Notes: generated by a model not told the origin, from the letters alone. DNA of 64,000 nt from Gaiellasilicea sp963705515 (GCA_963705515.1 CAVPJV010000008.1:310001-374000); one strand, 5' to 3'; numbered from the stretch's first letter, positions 49,421-58,796 are shown. Numbers and translations are program-made.

Positions 49421-50384
49421 GTTGGATACCTCCTGTTTCATTGAGCGATGCCCTCTTCGCCGCTCTCTGCGGCGACACATGAAGGGCGTTTTGAATGTCC
49501 TCTTGGACGAGGTCGGTGTTGATCGCGATCGCGGCCGCGGATCCTTCGCCTGCGGCAGTGATCACTTGCGCCCGTGGGTTGCTGGCGTTCCCGGCGACCC
49601 AAACGCCGGAGACGCTCGTTTGGCCGGTGGGATCCACTCGGACGAACCCGTCCTCGCCGACCTCACAGCCGAGCGACTCGATCAGCCCGTCTCTCTGTGG
49701 GTGGAGTGACGGCCGCATGAAGACGGCGGCGCGCGGGATCACGCGGCCGTCACTCAACTCGACGGCATGCAGGCGATCGTCGGCGACGGAGAGTGCGGTG
49801 ACCGTTCCCTCGATCACGGCGATGTCTCGGGCGTCGAGTCCTGCGCGCTCCTCGGCGGTGAGCGAGTGCGAGTGGGAGAAAAAGACGATGTCCTCCGACC
49901 ACTGCCGCAGGAGGTGCGCGTGGTCGACGGCGCCAGGACCGGTTCCGAGGACGCCGATCGCCTGATCGCGCACCTCCCAGCCATGGCAGTAAGGGCAGTG
50001 GAGGAAGTCGCGGCCCCAGCGCTCTCTTGCGCCGGGAATGTCGGGAAGGTCGTCGACGGCGCCGGTCGCGAGAAGAAGCCGTCGTGCTGTCACAGAGCCG
50101 CCCCCAGCAAGCCCGAGCGTGAAACCCGGTTCGATCTCGACGACCTCGTCTTCGACGATCTCGACGCCGTAGCGCCGAACTTCTTCTCGCGCCAGGGCGA
50201 GAAGCTCGGCCGGTGGCATCCCGTCCCGAGAGAGGAAACCCTGCATGTGTGCGGCAGGAGCATTCCGCGGCGCTCCACCGTCGATGACAACGACGCGGCG
50301 CCTCGCGCGGCCGAGAACGAGGGCGGCGCTTAGACCGGCCGCACCACCGCCGACTACGGCGACGTCATGAGTTGCTGTATCCAT
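49404..50384 (-). CDS. Thioredoxin-reductase-like FAD/NAD(P) oxidoreductase
   Basis: A 326-residue flavoprotein. FAD motif VAVVGGGAAGLSAALVLG, NAD(P) region GVLGTGPGAVDHAHLL and the redox-type segment HCPYCHGWEVRDQ with a CPYC pair, then VAGNASNPRAQVITAAGEGS. This is the TrxB-like group lacking a defined partner. The ATG at 50384 gives an intact N-terminal FAD site. It is followed by a small membrane protein gene that overlaps its end. Confidence 0.9.
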   Translation of the reverse strand: MDTATHDVAVVGGGAAGLSAALVLGRARRRVVVIDGGAPRNAPAAHMQGFLSRDGMPPAELLALAREEVRRYGVEIVEDEVVEIEPGFTLGLAGGGSVTARRLLLATGAVDDLPDIPGARERWGRDFLHCPYCHGWEVRDQAIGVLGTGPGAVDHAHLLRQWSEDIVFFSHSHSLTAEERAGLDARDIAVIEGTVTALSVADDRLHAVELSDGRVIPRAAVFMRPSLHPQRDGLIESLGCEVGEDGFVRVDPTGQTSVSGVWVAGNASNPRAQVITAAGEGSAAAIAINTDLVQEDIQNALHVSPQRAAKRASLNETGGIQHDQHQ

Positions 50385-50527
50385 GGGCTCGACGGTGCCC
50401 GAGAGGCGCGGCGCCCGCAAGATTCGTTGCTGCGGATCGCAGCCGCCTGCTCGGCCGACACGATGCCCTGCGCGACCCACGTTTCGCTCTCGCGGCTCAG
50501 TCGCTGGGCAAAGGAGCGATCCGCCAT

Positions 50528-51112
50528 CTACTCCGTTGTCGGCGTCTGTGGCATGGCCCTGTAGGTGATGTAGACGAGCGGTGTGTCCGGGTCGCGCTCC
50601 TCGACGGGACGCTGGCGGGCACGCAACCACCGGACCACGAGCTCGGAGAGCTCGTTCACCTCCTGCTGGGTCGCGTACACCGTCCAGCCGCCGATGAAGG
50701 CGGTTTCGCGCCACTCGTCGCTGTGCTCGCCCTCGCGCCGCTGGTGGATGTAGCGCCGCAGCGCGTCCTCGTCGCGGCCGACCATCGTGCTCTCGAGCTG
50801 CGCGACGGCCGCGTCGTACTCTGGATCCTCGGCCGGTGCCGAGGAGATCAGGCCGACGCGCTCGGGGTCGCGCCTCCACCAACGCTCGCGGCCCTTGCGC
50901 CGGTCGAGATCCTCGATGATGAGGCCGGCGGAGGCGAGCGCGCGGAGGTGATAGCTCGTGGCGCCGCTCGACTCGCCGAGCTCCCGTGCCAGCATCGAGG
51001 CCGTCGCCGGTGAGTCAGTGAGCGACTCGAGCATCCGGAGCCGCAGCGGGTGGGCGAGGGCCCGAACCTCCTTGGCCCCGAGCGACCGCGCCGGCAGGAG
51101 CGATGGCTTCAT
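50528..51112 (-). CDS. ArsR/HTH_20-type winged-helix regulator
   Basis: A 194-residue regulator. An HTH_20 domain at residues 10-80 has ALAHPLRLRMLESLTDSPAT and LGESSGATSYHLRALASAGL. The 110-residue C-terminal part is rich in Arg and Glu (RRDPERVGLISSAPAEDPEY) and may sense a ligand. I used the ATG at 51112. It is divergent from the multicopper oxidase-ZIP operon and may control it or the flavoprotein operon downstream. The 143 bases between it and the flavoprotein gene hold nothing I can support. Confidence 0.88.
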   Translation of the reverse strand: MKPSLLPARSLGAKEVRALAHPLRLRMLESLTDSPATASMLARELGESSGATSYHLRALASAGLIIEDLDRRKGRERWWRRDPERVGLISSAPAEDPEYDAAVAQLESTMVGRDEDALRRYIHQRREGEHSDEWRETAFIGGWTVYATQQEVNELSELVVRWLRARQRPVEERDPDTPLVYITYRAMPQTPTTE

Positions 51113-51148
51113 CACCCGAGACCATAAGCCGAAACCCGGAACTGTGGG

Positions 51149-51191
51149 TTGCCTCGCGAGCATGCTCCGCTAATGTTTAGGCATGGCTAAA
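51149..51191 (+). promoter_or_regulatory. Leaderless promoter with DtxR/MntR-like operator
   Basis: TTGCCT (51149-51154) and TAATGT (51171-51176) are 16 bases apart. The predicted start falls on the A of the ATG at 51183, and no ribosome-binding site precedes it, so the mRNA is probably leaderless. The palindrome TTTAG-GCATGG-CTAAA (51176-51191) overlaps the -10 and start codon and resembles DtxR/MntR-type metal-repressor sites. This is inference from sequence likeness. Confidence 0.5.
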
Positions 51192-52181
51192 TTTACTCGC
51201 CGCCGTCTCCTCGCGGGCGCGGCGCCGCTCGTCGCGGCGCCCGTGCTCGGGAAGCTGGCGCTCGACGGCGACGCGGAAGCGGCGCGGCGGACGCTCCAGG
51301 GGCACGTGCACGGCCACGCGGCGATGGGGCACGCGGCGATGATCGGCGGACAGGCGCCCGCGGTCGGCGGCCCCACCGACCTCGACGAGCTGCTGTACCC
51401 GCCGCCCGCGCTCCCGCACCAGCCCGGCCGCGTGCGCGAGTACTCGATTCGTGCGCTCGACCGGGAGATCGAGGTCGCGCCCGGCGTCTTCTATCCCGCC
51501 TGGACGTACAACGGCACGATCCCGGGCCCGGTGATCCGCGCGACGGAGGACGACATCCTTCGCGTCCGCTTCGTCAACGCCGGCTCCCACCCGCACTCGA
51601 TCCACTTCCACGGGATCCATCCGGCGAACATGGACGGTGTCTTCGAGGTGGTGCGCTCCGGCGAGGAGTTCATCTACGAGTTCCCGGCGAAGCCCGCCGG
51701 GATGCACCTCTACCACTGCCACACGACCCCGCTGAAGAAGCACATCCACAAGGGCCTCTACGGCGCGTTCATCATCGACCCGAAGGAGCCGCGCCCGCCG
51801 GCGAAGGAGCTCGTGATGGTGATGAACGGCTACGACACGGACGGGGACGGCGCGAACAACTTCTACACCGTCAACGGGCGCACGTTCTACTACGCCAAGT
51901 ACCCGATCACGGTGAAACGCTCCGAGAAGGTGCGGATCTACCTCGCCAACCTGACCGAGTTCGACCTGATCAACTCGTTCCACCTCCACGGCGAATTCTT
52001 CCGCTACCAGCCGACCGGCACGGGCGACAACTGGGAGTACACGGACACGGTGATGCAGTGCCAGGGACAGCGCGGCGTGCTCGAGATCGAGTTCACGAAC
52101 ACGGGCCGGTTCATGTTCCACGCGCACCAGTCCGAGTTCACCGACCTCGGCTGGATGGGCTTCTTCAACGTGGTCGATTGA
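51183..52181 (+). CDS. Two-domain multicopper oxidase / nitrite-reductase-like
   Basis: A 332-residue exported copper oxidase. The N-terminus MAKFTRRRLLAGAAPLVAAP is a twin-arginine signal. Copper ligands are in HPHSIHFHG, LYHCHTTPLKKHIHKGLYG, NSFHLHGEF and FMFHAHQSEFTDLGWMG. At the type 1 site the usual axial Met position reads Leu (GLYG), which would raise the redox potential. A His-rich linker GHVHGHAAMGHAAM follows the signal. Possible roles are metal (Cu, Mn) oxidation or nitrite reduction; the ZIP partner favours metals. Confidence 0.9.
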   Translation: MAKFTRRRLLAGAAPLVAAPVLGKLALDGDAEAARRTLQGHVHGHAAMGHAAMIGGQAPAVGGPTDLDELLYPPPALPHQPGRVREYSIRALDREIEVAPGVFYPAWTYNGTIPGPVIRATEDDILRVRFVNAGSHPHSIHFHGIHPANMDGVFEVVRSGEEFIYEFPAKPAGMHLYHCHTTPLKKHIHKGLYGAFIIDPKEPRPPAKELVMVMNGYDTDGDGANNFYTVNGRTFYYAKYPITVKRSEKVRIYLANLTEFDLINSFHLHGEFFRYQPTGTGDNWEYTDTVMQCQGQRGVLEIEFTNTGRFMFHAHQSEFTDLGWMGFFNVVD

Positions 52182-53371
52182 TGGAGGCTCGGGCGGCGCG
52201 GCGGATCCAGCCGGGCTGGCGCCTCTGGGCGCTCGTGCCGGTGGTGCTGCTCGCGGTCGTCGTCGGGGCGTTCGTCGCGTCCGGCTCGTCGCTCGTCGGC
52301 CTGATCGGCGCGAACCCGCCGCAGCCCGACGAGTTCGACGTCCGCCGGGTCGAGTTCAAGCCGGGCGAGATCAATGTCCGCGTCACGAATCCGCAGCAGG
52401 ACGACCTCACGATCGCCTCGGTCACCGTCGACGACGCGATCGTCCCGTTCGAGGTCGACGGCCCGCAGACGCTCGGCCGGCTGCGCTCGAGCACGATCGT
52501 GATCCCGTACCCCTGGGTCCAGGACGACCCGATCACGATCGGTGTGACGAGCTCGACCGGGATCGAGACGGTCGAGGAGATCCCGGCCGCAGTCGAGACG
52601 CCGGGGCTCACCGGCAACAGCATCCTCGGCTACGCGATTATCGGCTTCCTCGTCGGCGTCCTGCCCGTCGCCCTCGGCCTGCTCTGGCTGCCCTCGCTGC
52701 GGCGGATCGACCAGCGCTGGCTGACCGGCTTCATGGCGCTGACCGCCGGCCTGCTCTCCTTCCTCGGCGTCGAGGCGCTCTTCGAGGCGTTCGAGCTCCA
52801 GGCGACCGTCCCCGGCGCGTTCGGCGGCCCCGGCCTCGTCCTGCTCGGCGTCGCGCTCAGCTACCTGACGATGACGTTCCTCTCGGCGCGGTTCTCCCGC
52901 GCCGGCGGCGCCCTCGGCGGGGTTGCGCTGGCGACGCTCGTCGCCGTCGGGATCGGCGTCCACAACTTCGGCGAAGGGCTCGCGATCGGCACCTCGTTCG
53001 CCTTCGGGCAGCTGACGCTCGGCTCGTTCCTGATCGTCGGCTTCATGATCCACAACGTCACCGAGGGCCTCGGGATCGCTGCGCCGGCCGCGGAGGACAG
53101 TGTCGCGCCGTCATACGCGCGGCTCGGAGCGCTGGCCCTGATCGCAGGCGGCCCGGCGATCCTGGGCGCCTGGACCGGCGGCTTCGTCGCCAACGACGTG
53201 CTCGCGATCCTCTTCTTCGGCGCCGCCGCGGGCGCCGCCTTCGAGGTCGTCGCCGAGGTCGTTCGCTACGTGATGCGGCGCGACCCGCAGGGGCTCCGCT
53301 CCGGCTTCGCGGTCGCCGGCTTCCTCGGCGGGATCGCGATCATGTACGTCACCGGCCTGCTCGCCGGCTAG
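52181..53371 (+). CDS. ZIP-family metal transporter with extracytoplasmic N-domain
   Basis: A 396-residue protein. TM1 (WALVPVVLLAVVVGAFVA) is followed by a beta-rich extracytoplasmic domain (about residues 45-145; VEFKPGEINVRVTNPQQDD) resembling a cupredoxin-like fold without obvious copper ligands. The ZIP transporter core comes next, with the metal-site helices VGIGVHNFGEGLAIGTSFAF and FMIHNVTEGLGIAAP. It shares one base with the oxidase stop (TGATG), so oxidase and transporter are made together. Its own TAG lies within a CTAG shared with the convergent flippase gene. Confidence 0.9.
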   Translation: MEARAARRIQPGWRLWALVPVVLLAVVVGAFVASGSSLVGLIGANPPQPDEFDVRRVEFKPGEINVRVTNPQQDDLTIASVTVDDAIVPFEVDGPQTLGRLRSSTIVIPYPWVQDDPITIGVTSSTGIETVEEIPAAVETPGLTGNSILGYAIIGFLVGVLPVALGLLWLPSLRRIDQRWLTGFMALTAGLLSFLGVEALFEAFELQATVPGAFGGPGLVLLGVALSYLTMTFLSARFSRAGGALGGVALATLVAVGIGVHNFGEGLAIGTSFAFGQLTLGSFLIVGFMIHNVTEGLGIAAPAAEDSVAPSYARLGALALIAGGPAILGAWTGGFVANDVLAILFFGAAAGAAFEVVAEVVRYVMRRDPQGLRSGFAVAGFLGGIAIMYVTGLLAG

Positions 53372-54800
53372 CGGCCGACCCTCGCCAGCAGGCTGCGCCG
53401 CTCCTCGGGCAGGAAGAAGCCGAGCAGCAGCAGCGCAAGCGGGTAGGCGAGCGAGAGGCCGAGCGCGGCTGCGAAGCCTCCGAGTTGGCGTCCCAGCAGG
53501 AGCAGCGCCAGCGCGGCCGCGACGGCGGTGAGCACGCGCCGCCACTGGTACGGGACCGGGAAGACGAGCTGTGCGTACCAGGTCATGCCGAGGAACATGA
53601 CGACGTAAGCGGCGACGGTCGCCACCGCGGCGCCCATGATCCCGTACGGCGGGATCAGGATCAGGTTCAAGGCCACGTTGACGACGGCAGCGAAGCCGGT
53701 GATCACCCAGTTGAACTGCGTCCGCTTCGCGCGGCCGACGCCGATCGCCATCACGATGTAGGCGGCGTACGCCATCCCGCCGAAGGCGAGCGGCGCGACG
53801 ACGCGCTCGCCCGCGTAGAACTCGGGCTGCGTCAGCAGCCGCACGAGCCACGGGGCGAGCAGCCCCAGGCCGAGCGCGAGCCAGGAGGCGATGACGACGA
53901 GGTACGTGAGCACGAACGCGTACGTGCGCTTGGCCTCGCCGTCGTCCTGCGATCGAGTAGGCGAACGCGGGCCAGGCCATCCGGAACGCGGTCAGCAGCA
54001 GCACCATCGCCGAGGCGATCCGGACGCCGATCTCGTACAGCCCGACGTCGGCTGAGGCTCGCCAGGTGGACGAGGAAGAAGCGGTCGCTGAAGTTGACGA
54101 CGATCAGCGCGAGCGCGGCGGGCACGAGCGGAACGCCGAAGCGGTTCATCTCGCGCAGCAGCGGCCGCGAGAACTGGAGCCCGAGCTGCTCACGGTGGAC
54201 CGCGAGCAGGGCGAGGTAGACGACCAGCGTGCCGGTGAAGTTGCCGACGATGACGCCCAGCGCGCCCTGTTCCCAGACGACGACGAGCAGGATCGTGGCG
54301 CCGATCGTGACGGCGATGTTCGCCAGGCTCGCGAGCACGAACGCGGTCGAGCGCTCCTCGGCGCGGAAGAGCGAGGTCAGCTGCTCGTAGTTCATCTGCG
54401 CCCAGATCGCCGACGAAACCGGCGCGGACGAGGTTCGGGTCGTCGAGGCCGAGCAGGTCGGCGATCGGCTCGGCGAGGAGGACGCCGGCGACGAGGCCGA
54501 GCGGTCGCGCTCGCCATCGTGAACCAGAACGAGGTGCGGACGACGAGCCGACGCTGCGCCGGGTTCGGTCGAGTCGAAGTAGAAGCGGAAGAACGCCGAC
54601 GAGATCCCGGCCCGCAGGATCGTGACCACGACGGCCGAGAGCGCGACGACCAGGCCGACGGCGCCGAGGTCGGCCGGGGTCAGGTAGCGCGTGTAGAGCG
54701 GAAGCAGGAAGACGGCGAGGACGCGCGAGACGATCCCGCCGAGCCCGTAGACGGCCGAGTGGCGGCCGAGCCGCCTCATCTGCATGCCGAGCGACGACAT
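53368..54800 (-). CDS. Oligosaccharide flippase (Wzx-like), several frame breaks
   Basis: A polysaccharide-biosynthesis membrane protein of about 475 residues. Start MSSLGMQMRRLGRHSAVYGL, then YTRYLTPADLGAVGLVVALS, FGVPLVPAALALIVVNFSDR and PPYGIMGAAVATVAAYVVMF. The frame changes near 54555, 54410, 54055 and 53945, yet the missing pieces appear in other frames (LGLVAGVLLAEPIADLLG; MVLLLTAFRMAWPAFAYSIA). At least four indels, so likely consensus error or a young pseudogene. It would move lipid-linked glycans across the membrane. Confidence 0.8.
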
Positions 54801-55748
54801 CTAGAGACGACGGTAGAGGTCGAGCAGGCGGTCGGCGACGCGCTCGACGTCGTGGACGTGCTCGACGTACGCACGCGAGGCGGCGCCGAGCTCCCGCCGG
54901 CGCGCCGCGTCGGCGACGAGCGGGCGCAGCGTCTCGCGGAGCGTGTCGGCGGTCGCGGAGACGATCGGGACGCGCGTGCCGAACGCCTCCTCGGTGCGGC
55001 GGACGGCCTCGTCGTGGAGGAAGGTCACCACGGGCTTGCCGAGCGCCATCGCCTCGATCGCGAAGAGGCCGTACCAGCCCGCGTTGAGCTGGTCGACGAC
55101 GATGTCGGCGGCCCGGTAGCGCTCGAACGCCTCGTCGTGATGGAGGCCCTCGACGAGGTCGAGGTCGGCGTCGAGGCCCTCGACGGCCGCGATCACGTGC
55201 TCGCTGCCCTTGCGCCGGCGCGAGGAGGGCGCGTGGACGATCAGCGGCCGGGCGCGGTCGCTCGGCGGCGCCGGCTCGATTCGCGCGAGGTCGACGCCCG
55301 GCGGGATCACCTCCGCCTCGGGCACCCAGCGGATCGCGTCGTAGCTGCCGACGACCTGCGCGCCCGCGGCCTTGCCCCAGGCGAGCTGCTCGGGCGTCTT
55401 GCCGCGGATGTCGGATCCGAGGTAATGCATGACCGACTTCTTCCTCGTCGCCCGGAGGAGCGGGAACTGGAAGCGCTTCGGGACGAGCGTGAGCCCGAAG
55501 TGGAAGTGGAAGACGTCGGTGCGCGGGAGCAGGCGCGCGAACGCGGCCCACTGCCGCGCCTGCCGACTTAGCAACAGACTGTTACTTGGCGCGTCGAGCG
55601 ACCAGTCGGCCTCCGGGTGGAGCGCGTAGCGCTCGAAGACGACGAGGCGGGCGTCGACGCCGCGCCGGCGCAGCGCCTCCGCGTTCGTCCACGGCACGCC
55701 GGCCGTGTTGACCGGGCAGAGCGTGACGCGAAGCGGTCGCTCAGCCAC
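54801..55748 (-). CDS. Glycosyltransferase (GT4-like)
   Basis: A 315-residue GT-B glycosyltransferase. It has LRVTLCPVNTAGVPWTNAEA, DVFHFHFGLTLVPKRF, VIPPGVDLARIEPAP, LIVHAPSSRRRKGSEHVIAA, and the nucleotide-sugar region YGLFAIEAMALGKPVVTFLH (the E-A-M-A-x-G-K-P-V motif). The GTG at 55748 overlaps the upstream ATP-grasp stop by eight bases. It ends one base before the flippase start. Confidence 0.9.
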   Translation of the reverse strand: MAERPLRVTLCPVNTAGVPWTNAEALRRRGVDARLVVFERYALHPEADWSLDAPSNSLLLSRQARQWAAFARLLPRTDVFHFHFGLTLVPKRFQFPLLRATRKKSVMHYLGSDIRGKTPEQLAWGKAAGAQVVGSYDAIRWVPEAEVIPPGVDLARIEPAPPSDRARPLIVHAPSSRRRKGSEHVIAAVEGLDADLDLVEGLHHDEAFERYRAADIVVDQLNAGWYGLFAIEAMALGKPVVTFLHDEAVRRTEEAFGTRVPIVSATADTLRETLRPLVADAARRRELGAASRAYVEHVHDVERVADRLLDLYRRL

Positions 55749-56799
55749 GCGCGTGCGCGCGGGAGTCGACGACCGGGCCGTCGAAGTCGACCTGGTCGAA
55801 GTAGCGCAGGCTCGCCCGGCCCGGCTGGATCCGCGAGCGCAGCGCCGCCAGCTCCTCGTCGGAGATCTCGCCGAGCGCACGCTTGACCCCGAGGTAGGGG
55901 AGGTTGAGGTCGTCCTGGTAGACGATCGTCGAGATCCGCGGGTTGATCTCGATCACGTGCTCGCCGACGAGCTGGATGTTGAAGAACCACTCGATCGCGA
56001 GCTCGCGGACGAGCTTGTCGGCGGTCGCCATCAGCTCCTCGTCCTCGAGCGTGACGAAGTACATCGCGAGCCCGGCGCGCATCGCCTCGCGCGTCTTCGG
56101 ATGGCCGAGCACGACCCGCTTGCCGTCGGCGATCCCGTCGATCGTCCGCTCGCCGCCGGTCGCCAGCTCCATCACGAGCAGGTCGGGGCCGCCCTCGTCC
56201 GGCAGCAGCTCGACCGCCTCCTCGAGCCGCATCGCGACCGATCCCGGCCGCTCGTTCAGCAGCTGGTGCGCGCGGTCGACGGTCGGGTCGAGGACCCGGA
56301 AGCCGCGCGAGCCGGAGGAGAAGACGGGCTTGAAGCAGACGGGGCGGTCCGGGTAGCCGAGCTCCTCGGCCGCGCCGGCGACCTCGGCGGCGCCGTTGAC
56401 GCGCCGGAAGTCGGGCCCCTTGACGCCGAGGCGCTGCAGCAACGCGTATGTCTCGGCCTTGTCGTTCGAGCGATGGATCGTGTCCGGCGAGGAGACGAGC
56501 ACCGGCACCGGGAAGCGGTCGCGATGCGCGGCGAGGCCTTCGAGGTCGAACGACGACTGCGGCAGGACGACGTCGACGCTCTCGCGCTCGACGATGTCGA
56601 GCACGGCGTCGGCAAAGCCTGGGTCGGAACCCGCCGGGACGAGGTGGAACGCATCGCAGAGGTGGCGGCCGACCGAGCGCTCGCTCATGTCGGTGCCGAC
56701 GAGCCGGACCGTCCGCTCGCCGTTCGCGCGCAGGCCCTTCAGGAGCGCCGCCGTGCCGGGCGCCCCGGAGGCCGAGACGAGGACGGTGACGTCCTTCAC
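55741..56799 (-). CDS. ATP-grasp domain protein (CarB-like)
   Basis: A 352-residue ATP-grasp ligase-like protein. Rossmann start VTVLVSASGAPGTAALLKGL, PVCFKPVFSSGSRGF (ATP-binding lysine and glycine loop), LLVMELATGGERTIDGIADG and HVIEINPRISTIVYQDDLNL (Mg/ATP-binding glutamate and asparagine). The GTG at 56799 overlaps the deacetylase-like stop (GTGA). It may attach an amino acid or acyl group to a glycan precursor. Confidence 0.9.
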   Translation of the reverse strand: MKDVTVLVSASGAPGTAALLKGLRANGERTVRLVGTDMSERSVGRHLCDAFHLVPAGSDPGFADAVLDIVERESVDVVLPQSSFDLEGLAAHRDRFPVPVLVSSPDTIHRSNDKAETYALLQRLGVKGPDFRRVNGAAEVAGAAEELGYPDRPVCFKPVFSSGSRGFRVLDPTVDRAHQLLNERPGSVAMRLEEAVELLPDEGGPDLLVMELATGGERTIDGIADGKRVVLGHPKTREAMRAGLAMYFVTLEDEELMATADKLVRELAIEWFFNIQLVGEHVIEINPRISTIVYQDDLNLPYLGVKRALGEISDEELAALRSRIQPGRASLRYFDQVDFDGPVVDSRAHARG

Positions 56800-57437
56800 G
56801 AGAGGTCGATCCGGTCGGCGGCGAGCTGGTCGAGCCGACGCTCCTTCTCCTCCTCGAGCATCGAGCGCATCGTCTCGCCCATGCGCGTGCCCGGGTAGAC
56901 CCAGATCTCGGGGTGCGTCAGCAGCTGCAGCCACGGGAACGCGCCGGCGCGCAGCTCCTCGTGCGGGCAGCCCGAGCGCCAGTGCTGGTTCGAGTCGGAG
57001 CGGTAGGTCTCGGGGTCGAACCAGGGCGACTCCATCACATTGATCGCGCCGTCGACGGGGGCGCGCATGTAGTCAGGGTCGGGGTTGTGCCAGGCCAGCA
57101 CGGGCTCGAAGCGATCGTCGAGTTCGGCGCGCGGGTAGACCGCATGGAGGCCGACGCGGTGGCCGAGCTCGCGCAGCCGCTCCAGCGCGCGCTCGCCCTC
57201 GTGCGAGTTGAGGTTGTAGAAGACGGAGCCGGTCATCAGGAAATAGGTCGCCTGAGCGCCCGCCGCGGCCTCGACCTCGGCCATGCGGAGCGCCGCGTCG
57301 AGCGAGAGGTCGACGTCGTGGCGGAGGAGCACGGTGCCCGGCTGCGGCGAGCCCTCGAAGAAGGCGAACCGGTAGCCGCCCGCCTGCGCGGCCTCGAGCA
57401 GCTCGCGGTAGTGGTCGAGATCGAAGGCGCAGCTCAC
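56796..57437 (-). CDS. Polysaccharide deacetylase-like (NodB-fold) protein
   Basis: A 213-residue protein with VLLRHDVDLSLDAALRMAEV (the RHDVD motif of NodB-like deacetylases), ATYFLMTGSVFYNLNSHEG and VGLHAVYPRAELDDRF (His/Asp). The GTG at 57437 lies 24 bases from the palindromic element; longer starts would begin inside that element. It likely deacetylates or hydrolyses a surface glycan with its operon partners. Confidence 0.85.
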   Translation of the reverse strand: MSCAFDLDHYRELLEAAQAGGYRFAFFEGSPQPGTVLLRHDVDLSLDAALRMAEVEAAAGAQATYFLMTGSVFYNLNSHEGERALERLRELGHRVGLHAVYPRAELDDRFEPVLAWHNPDPDYMRAPVDGAINVMESPWFDPETYRSDSNQHWRSGCPHEELRAGAFPWLQLLTHPEIWVYPGTRMGETMRSMLEEEKERRLDQLAADRIDLS

Positions 57438-57460
57438 CGCGCAGCCTCGGCGAGGAGACT

Positions 57461-57560
57461 TTGTGTTTCTGAAACACAAGCGGCCGTTCCGGCCGAGCGC
57501 GACGGCTTGCGCAAGCCGTTGCGAAGGGGCGAAGGCGAGCTTGTGTTTCTGAAACACAAG
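57461..57560. repeat. Palindromic repeat element, family B
   Basis: Two near-identical palindromes bound the element: TTGTGTTTC-T-GAAACACAA (57461-57479) and CTTGTGTTTC-T-GAAACACAAG (57540-57560). Between them are CGGCCG-TTC-CGGCCG (57481-57495) and the perfect 18-bp palindrome ACGGCTTGCGCAAGCCGT (57502-57519). The element almost exactly fills the gap between an ATP-grasp stop (57562) and the deacetylase-like start. Confidence 0.8.
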
Positions 57561-57561
57561 C

Positions 57562-58770
57562 TCATTCGACCTCGACCTCCAGCAAGCGCGCGGCGGCTTC
57601 TGCGCGCTGGAGCGCCTCGACCGACGTGTCGGCGGTCGCGATCACGTAGCCGCGGCGGTCGCCATCCAGCCGCACCGGCCTGATCGTCTCGCCCACCTGC
57701 AGGTAGGTGTCGGCCTGAACGACGCCCTTGCCCGCGAGCACCGGGTCGAGCGAGCCGATCGATCGCACCTTCCCCGTCGGCAGCGGGCCGGGCTGCGCCG
57801 TCAGGAAGCGGATCGCGAGCGGCTGCTTGAACTTGGGCAGCACGAGCTCGTCGGTCGCCTCCTCGCCGAGCGCCTGGCGCAGCGCCACCTCGACGAGGTC
57901 GACGCCGACGGCGTGGCGGACGAGATCGGCCATCTGGCCGCCCGGGATCCGGGCCGCCACCTCCACCACTCGCACCGAGCCGTCGTCCGAGACGATCAGC
58001 TGCGGGAACGCGATCCCGTCGCGCAGCCCGAGCGCGTGCACGGCGTGGACTGCGACCCGCTCCGCCTCGGCGAGCACGTCGGCGTAGATCGAGGCCGGGT
58101 AGACGTGGATCCAGCCGACGCCGAAGCCGATCCCCGGCGGCCGCAGCCGGTCGGAGAGCGTCAGCGGGAAGGCCTCGCCGCCGCGCGCGATCACGATCCC
58201 GTTCAGCTCGAGCCCGTCGTGGAAGCTCTCGACGATCGCCTCGTCGGTGGGCGACTCCGCCAGGGCTGCGTGGACGTGCCCGTCGAGCTCGTCCTCCGAC
58301 TCGACGTAGAAGATCCCGCGCTGGCCGCCGGAGTCGGCCGGCTTCAGCACCGCCGGGACGCCGACGGCGTCGAGCGCGGCCCGGGCGCTCTGCATGTCAC
58401 GGGCGCCGGCGAAGCGCGGCTGCGGCACGCCCGCGTCGGCGAGCGTGCGGCGCATCGCGATCTTGTGCGTCATCAGGTGGGCGGTCTCGGTGCCGATTCC
58501 CGGGAGCCCGAGCGCCTCTGCGACCGCTGCGACGACCGGCACGGCGCGGTCGGCCGAGACGGTGAGGACGCCGTCGACGCCGTGGCGCCGCGCGACCTCG
58601 GTGACCCCTGCGACGTCCGTGAAGTCGACCGCCTCGCCCACATCGGCCACCTGCAGGCCGGGCGCATCGGGGTTGCGGTCGACGGCGACGGCACGGAGGC
58701 CGAGCTCCTTCGCCCGCAGGATCGCGCGGCGCTGGTGGCGCCCGGCGCCGACGAAGAGGACGGTCTTCAC
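57562..58770 (-). CDS. ATP-grasp domain protein
   Basis: A 402-residue ATP-grasp enzyme. Rossmann VLFVGAGRHQRRAILRAKEL, then VPAVLKPADSGGQRGIFYVE (ATP-binding lysine), VRVVEVAARIPGGQMADLVR (catalytic Glu, Arg) and a C-terminal LAIRFLTAQPGPLPTGKVRS with IGSLDPVLAGKGVVQADTYL. The GTG at 58770 fits the N-terminal fold. It resembles carboxylate-amine ligases used in natural-product or cell-wall precursor synthesis. The product is unknown. Confidence 0.9.
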   Translation of the reverse strand: MKTVLFVGAGRHQRRAILRAKELGLRAVAVDRNPDAPGLQVADVGEAVDFTDVAGVTEVARRHGVDGVLTVSADRAVPVVAAVAEALGLPGIGTETAHLMTHKIAMRRTLADAGVPQPRFAGARDMQSARAALDAVGVPAVLKPADSGGQRGIFYVESEDELDGHVHAALAESPTDEAIVESFHDGLELNGIVIARGGEAFPLTLSDRLRPPGIGFGVGWIHVYPASIYADVLAEAERVAVHAVHALGLRDGIAFPQLIVSDDGSVRVVEVAARIPGGQMADLVRHAVGVDLVEVALRQALGEEATDELVLPKFKQPLAIRFLTAQPGPLPTGKVRSIGSLDPVLAGKGVVQADTYLQVGETIRPVRLDGDRRGYVIATADTSVEALQRAEAAARLLEVEVE

Positions 58771-58796
58771 GTCGCGCGCGATCGTATCCGGGTCAC

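Noticed and set aside
57461..57560. Possible CRISPR array from paired repeats
   Set aside because: Only two repeat units, each itself a perfect palindrome, and the spacer contains further palindromes. No cas gene is present.
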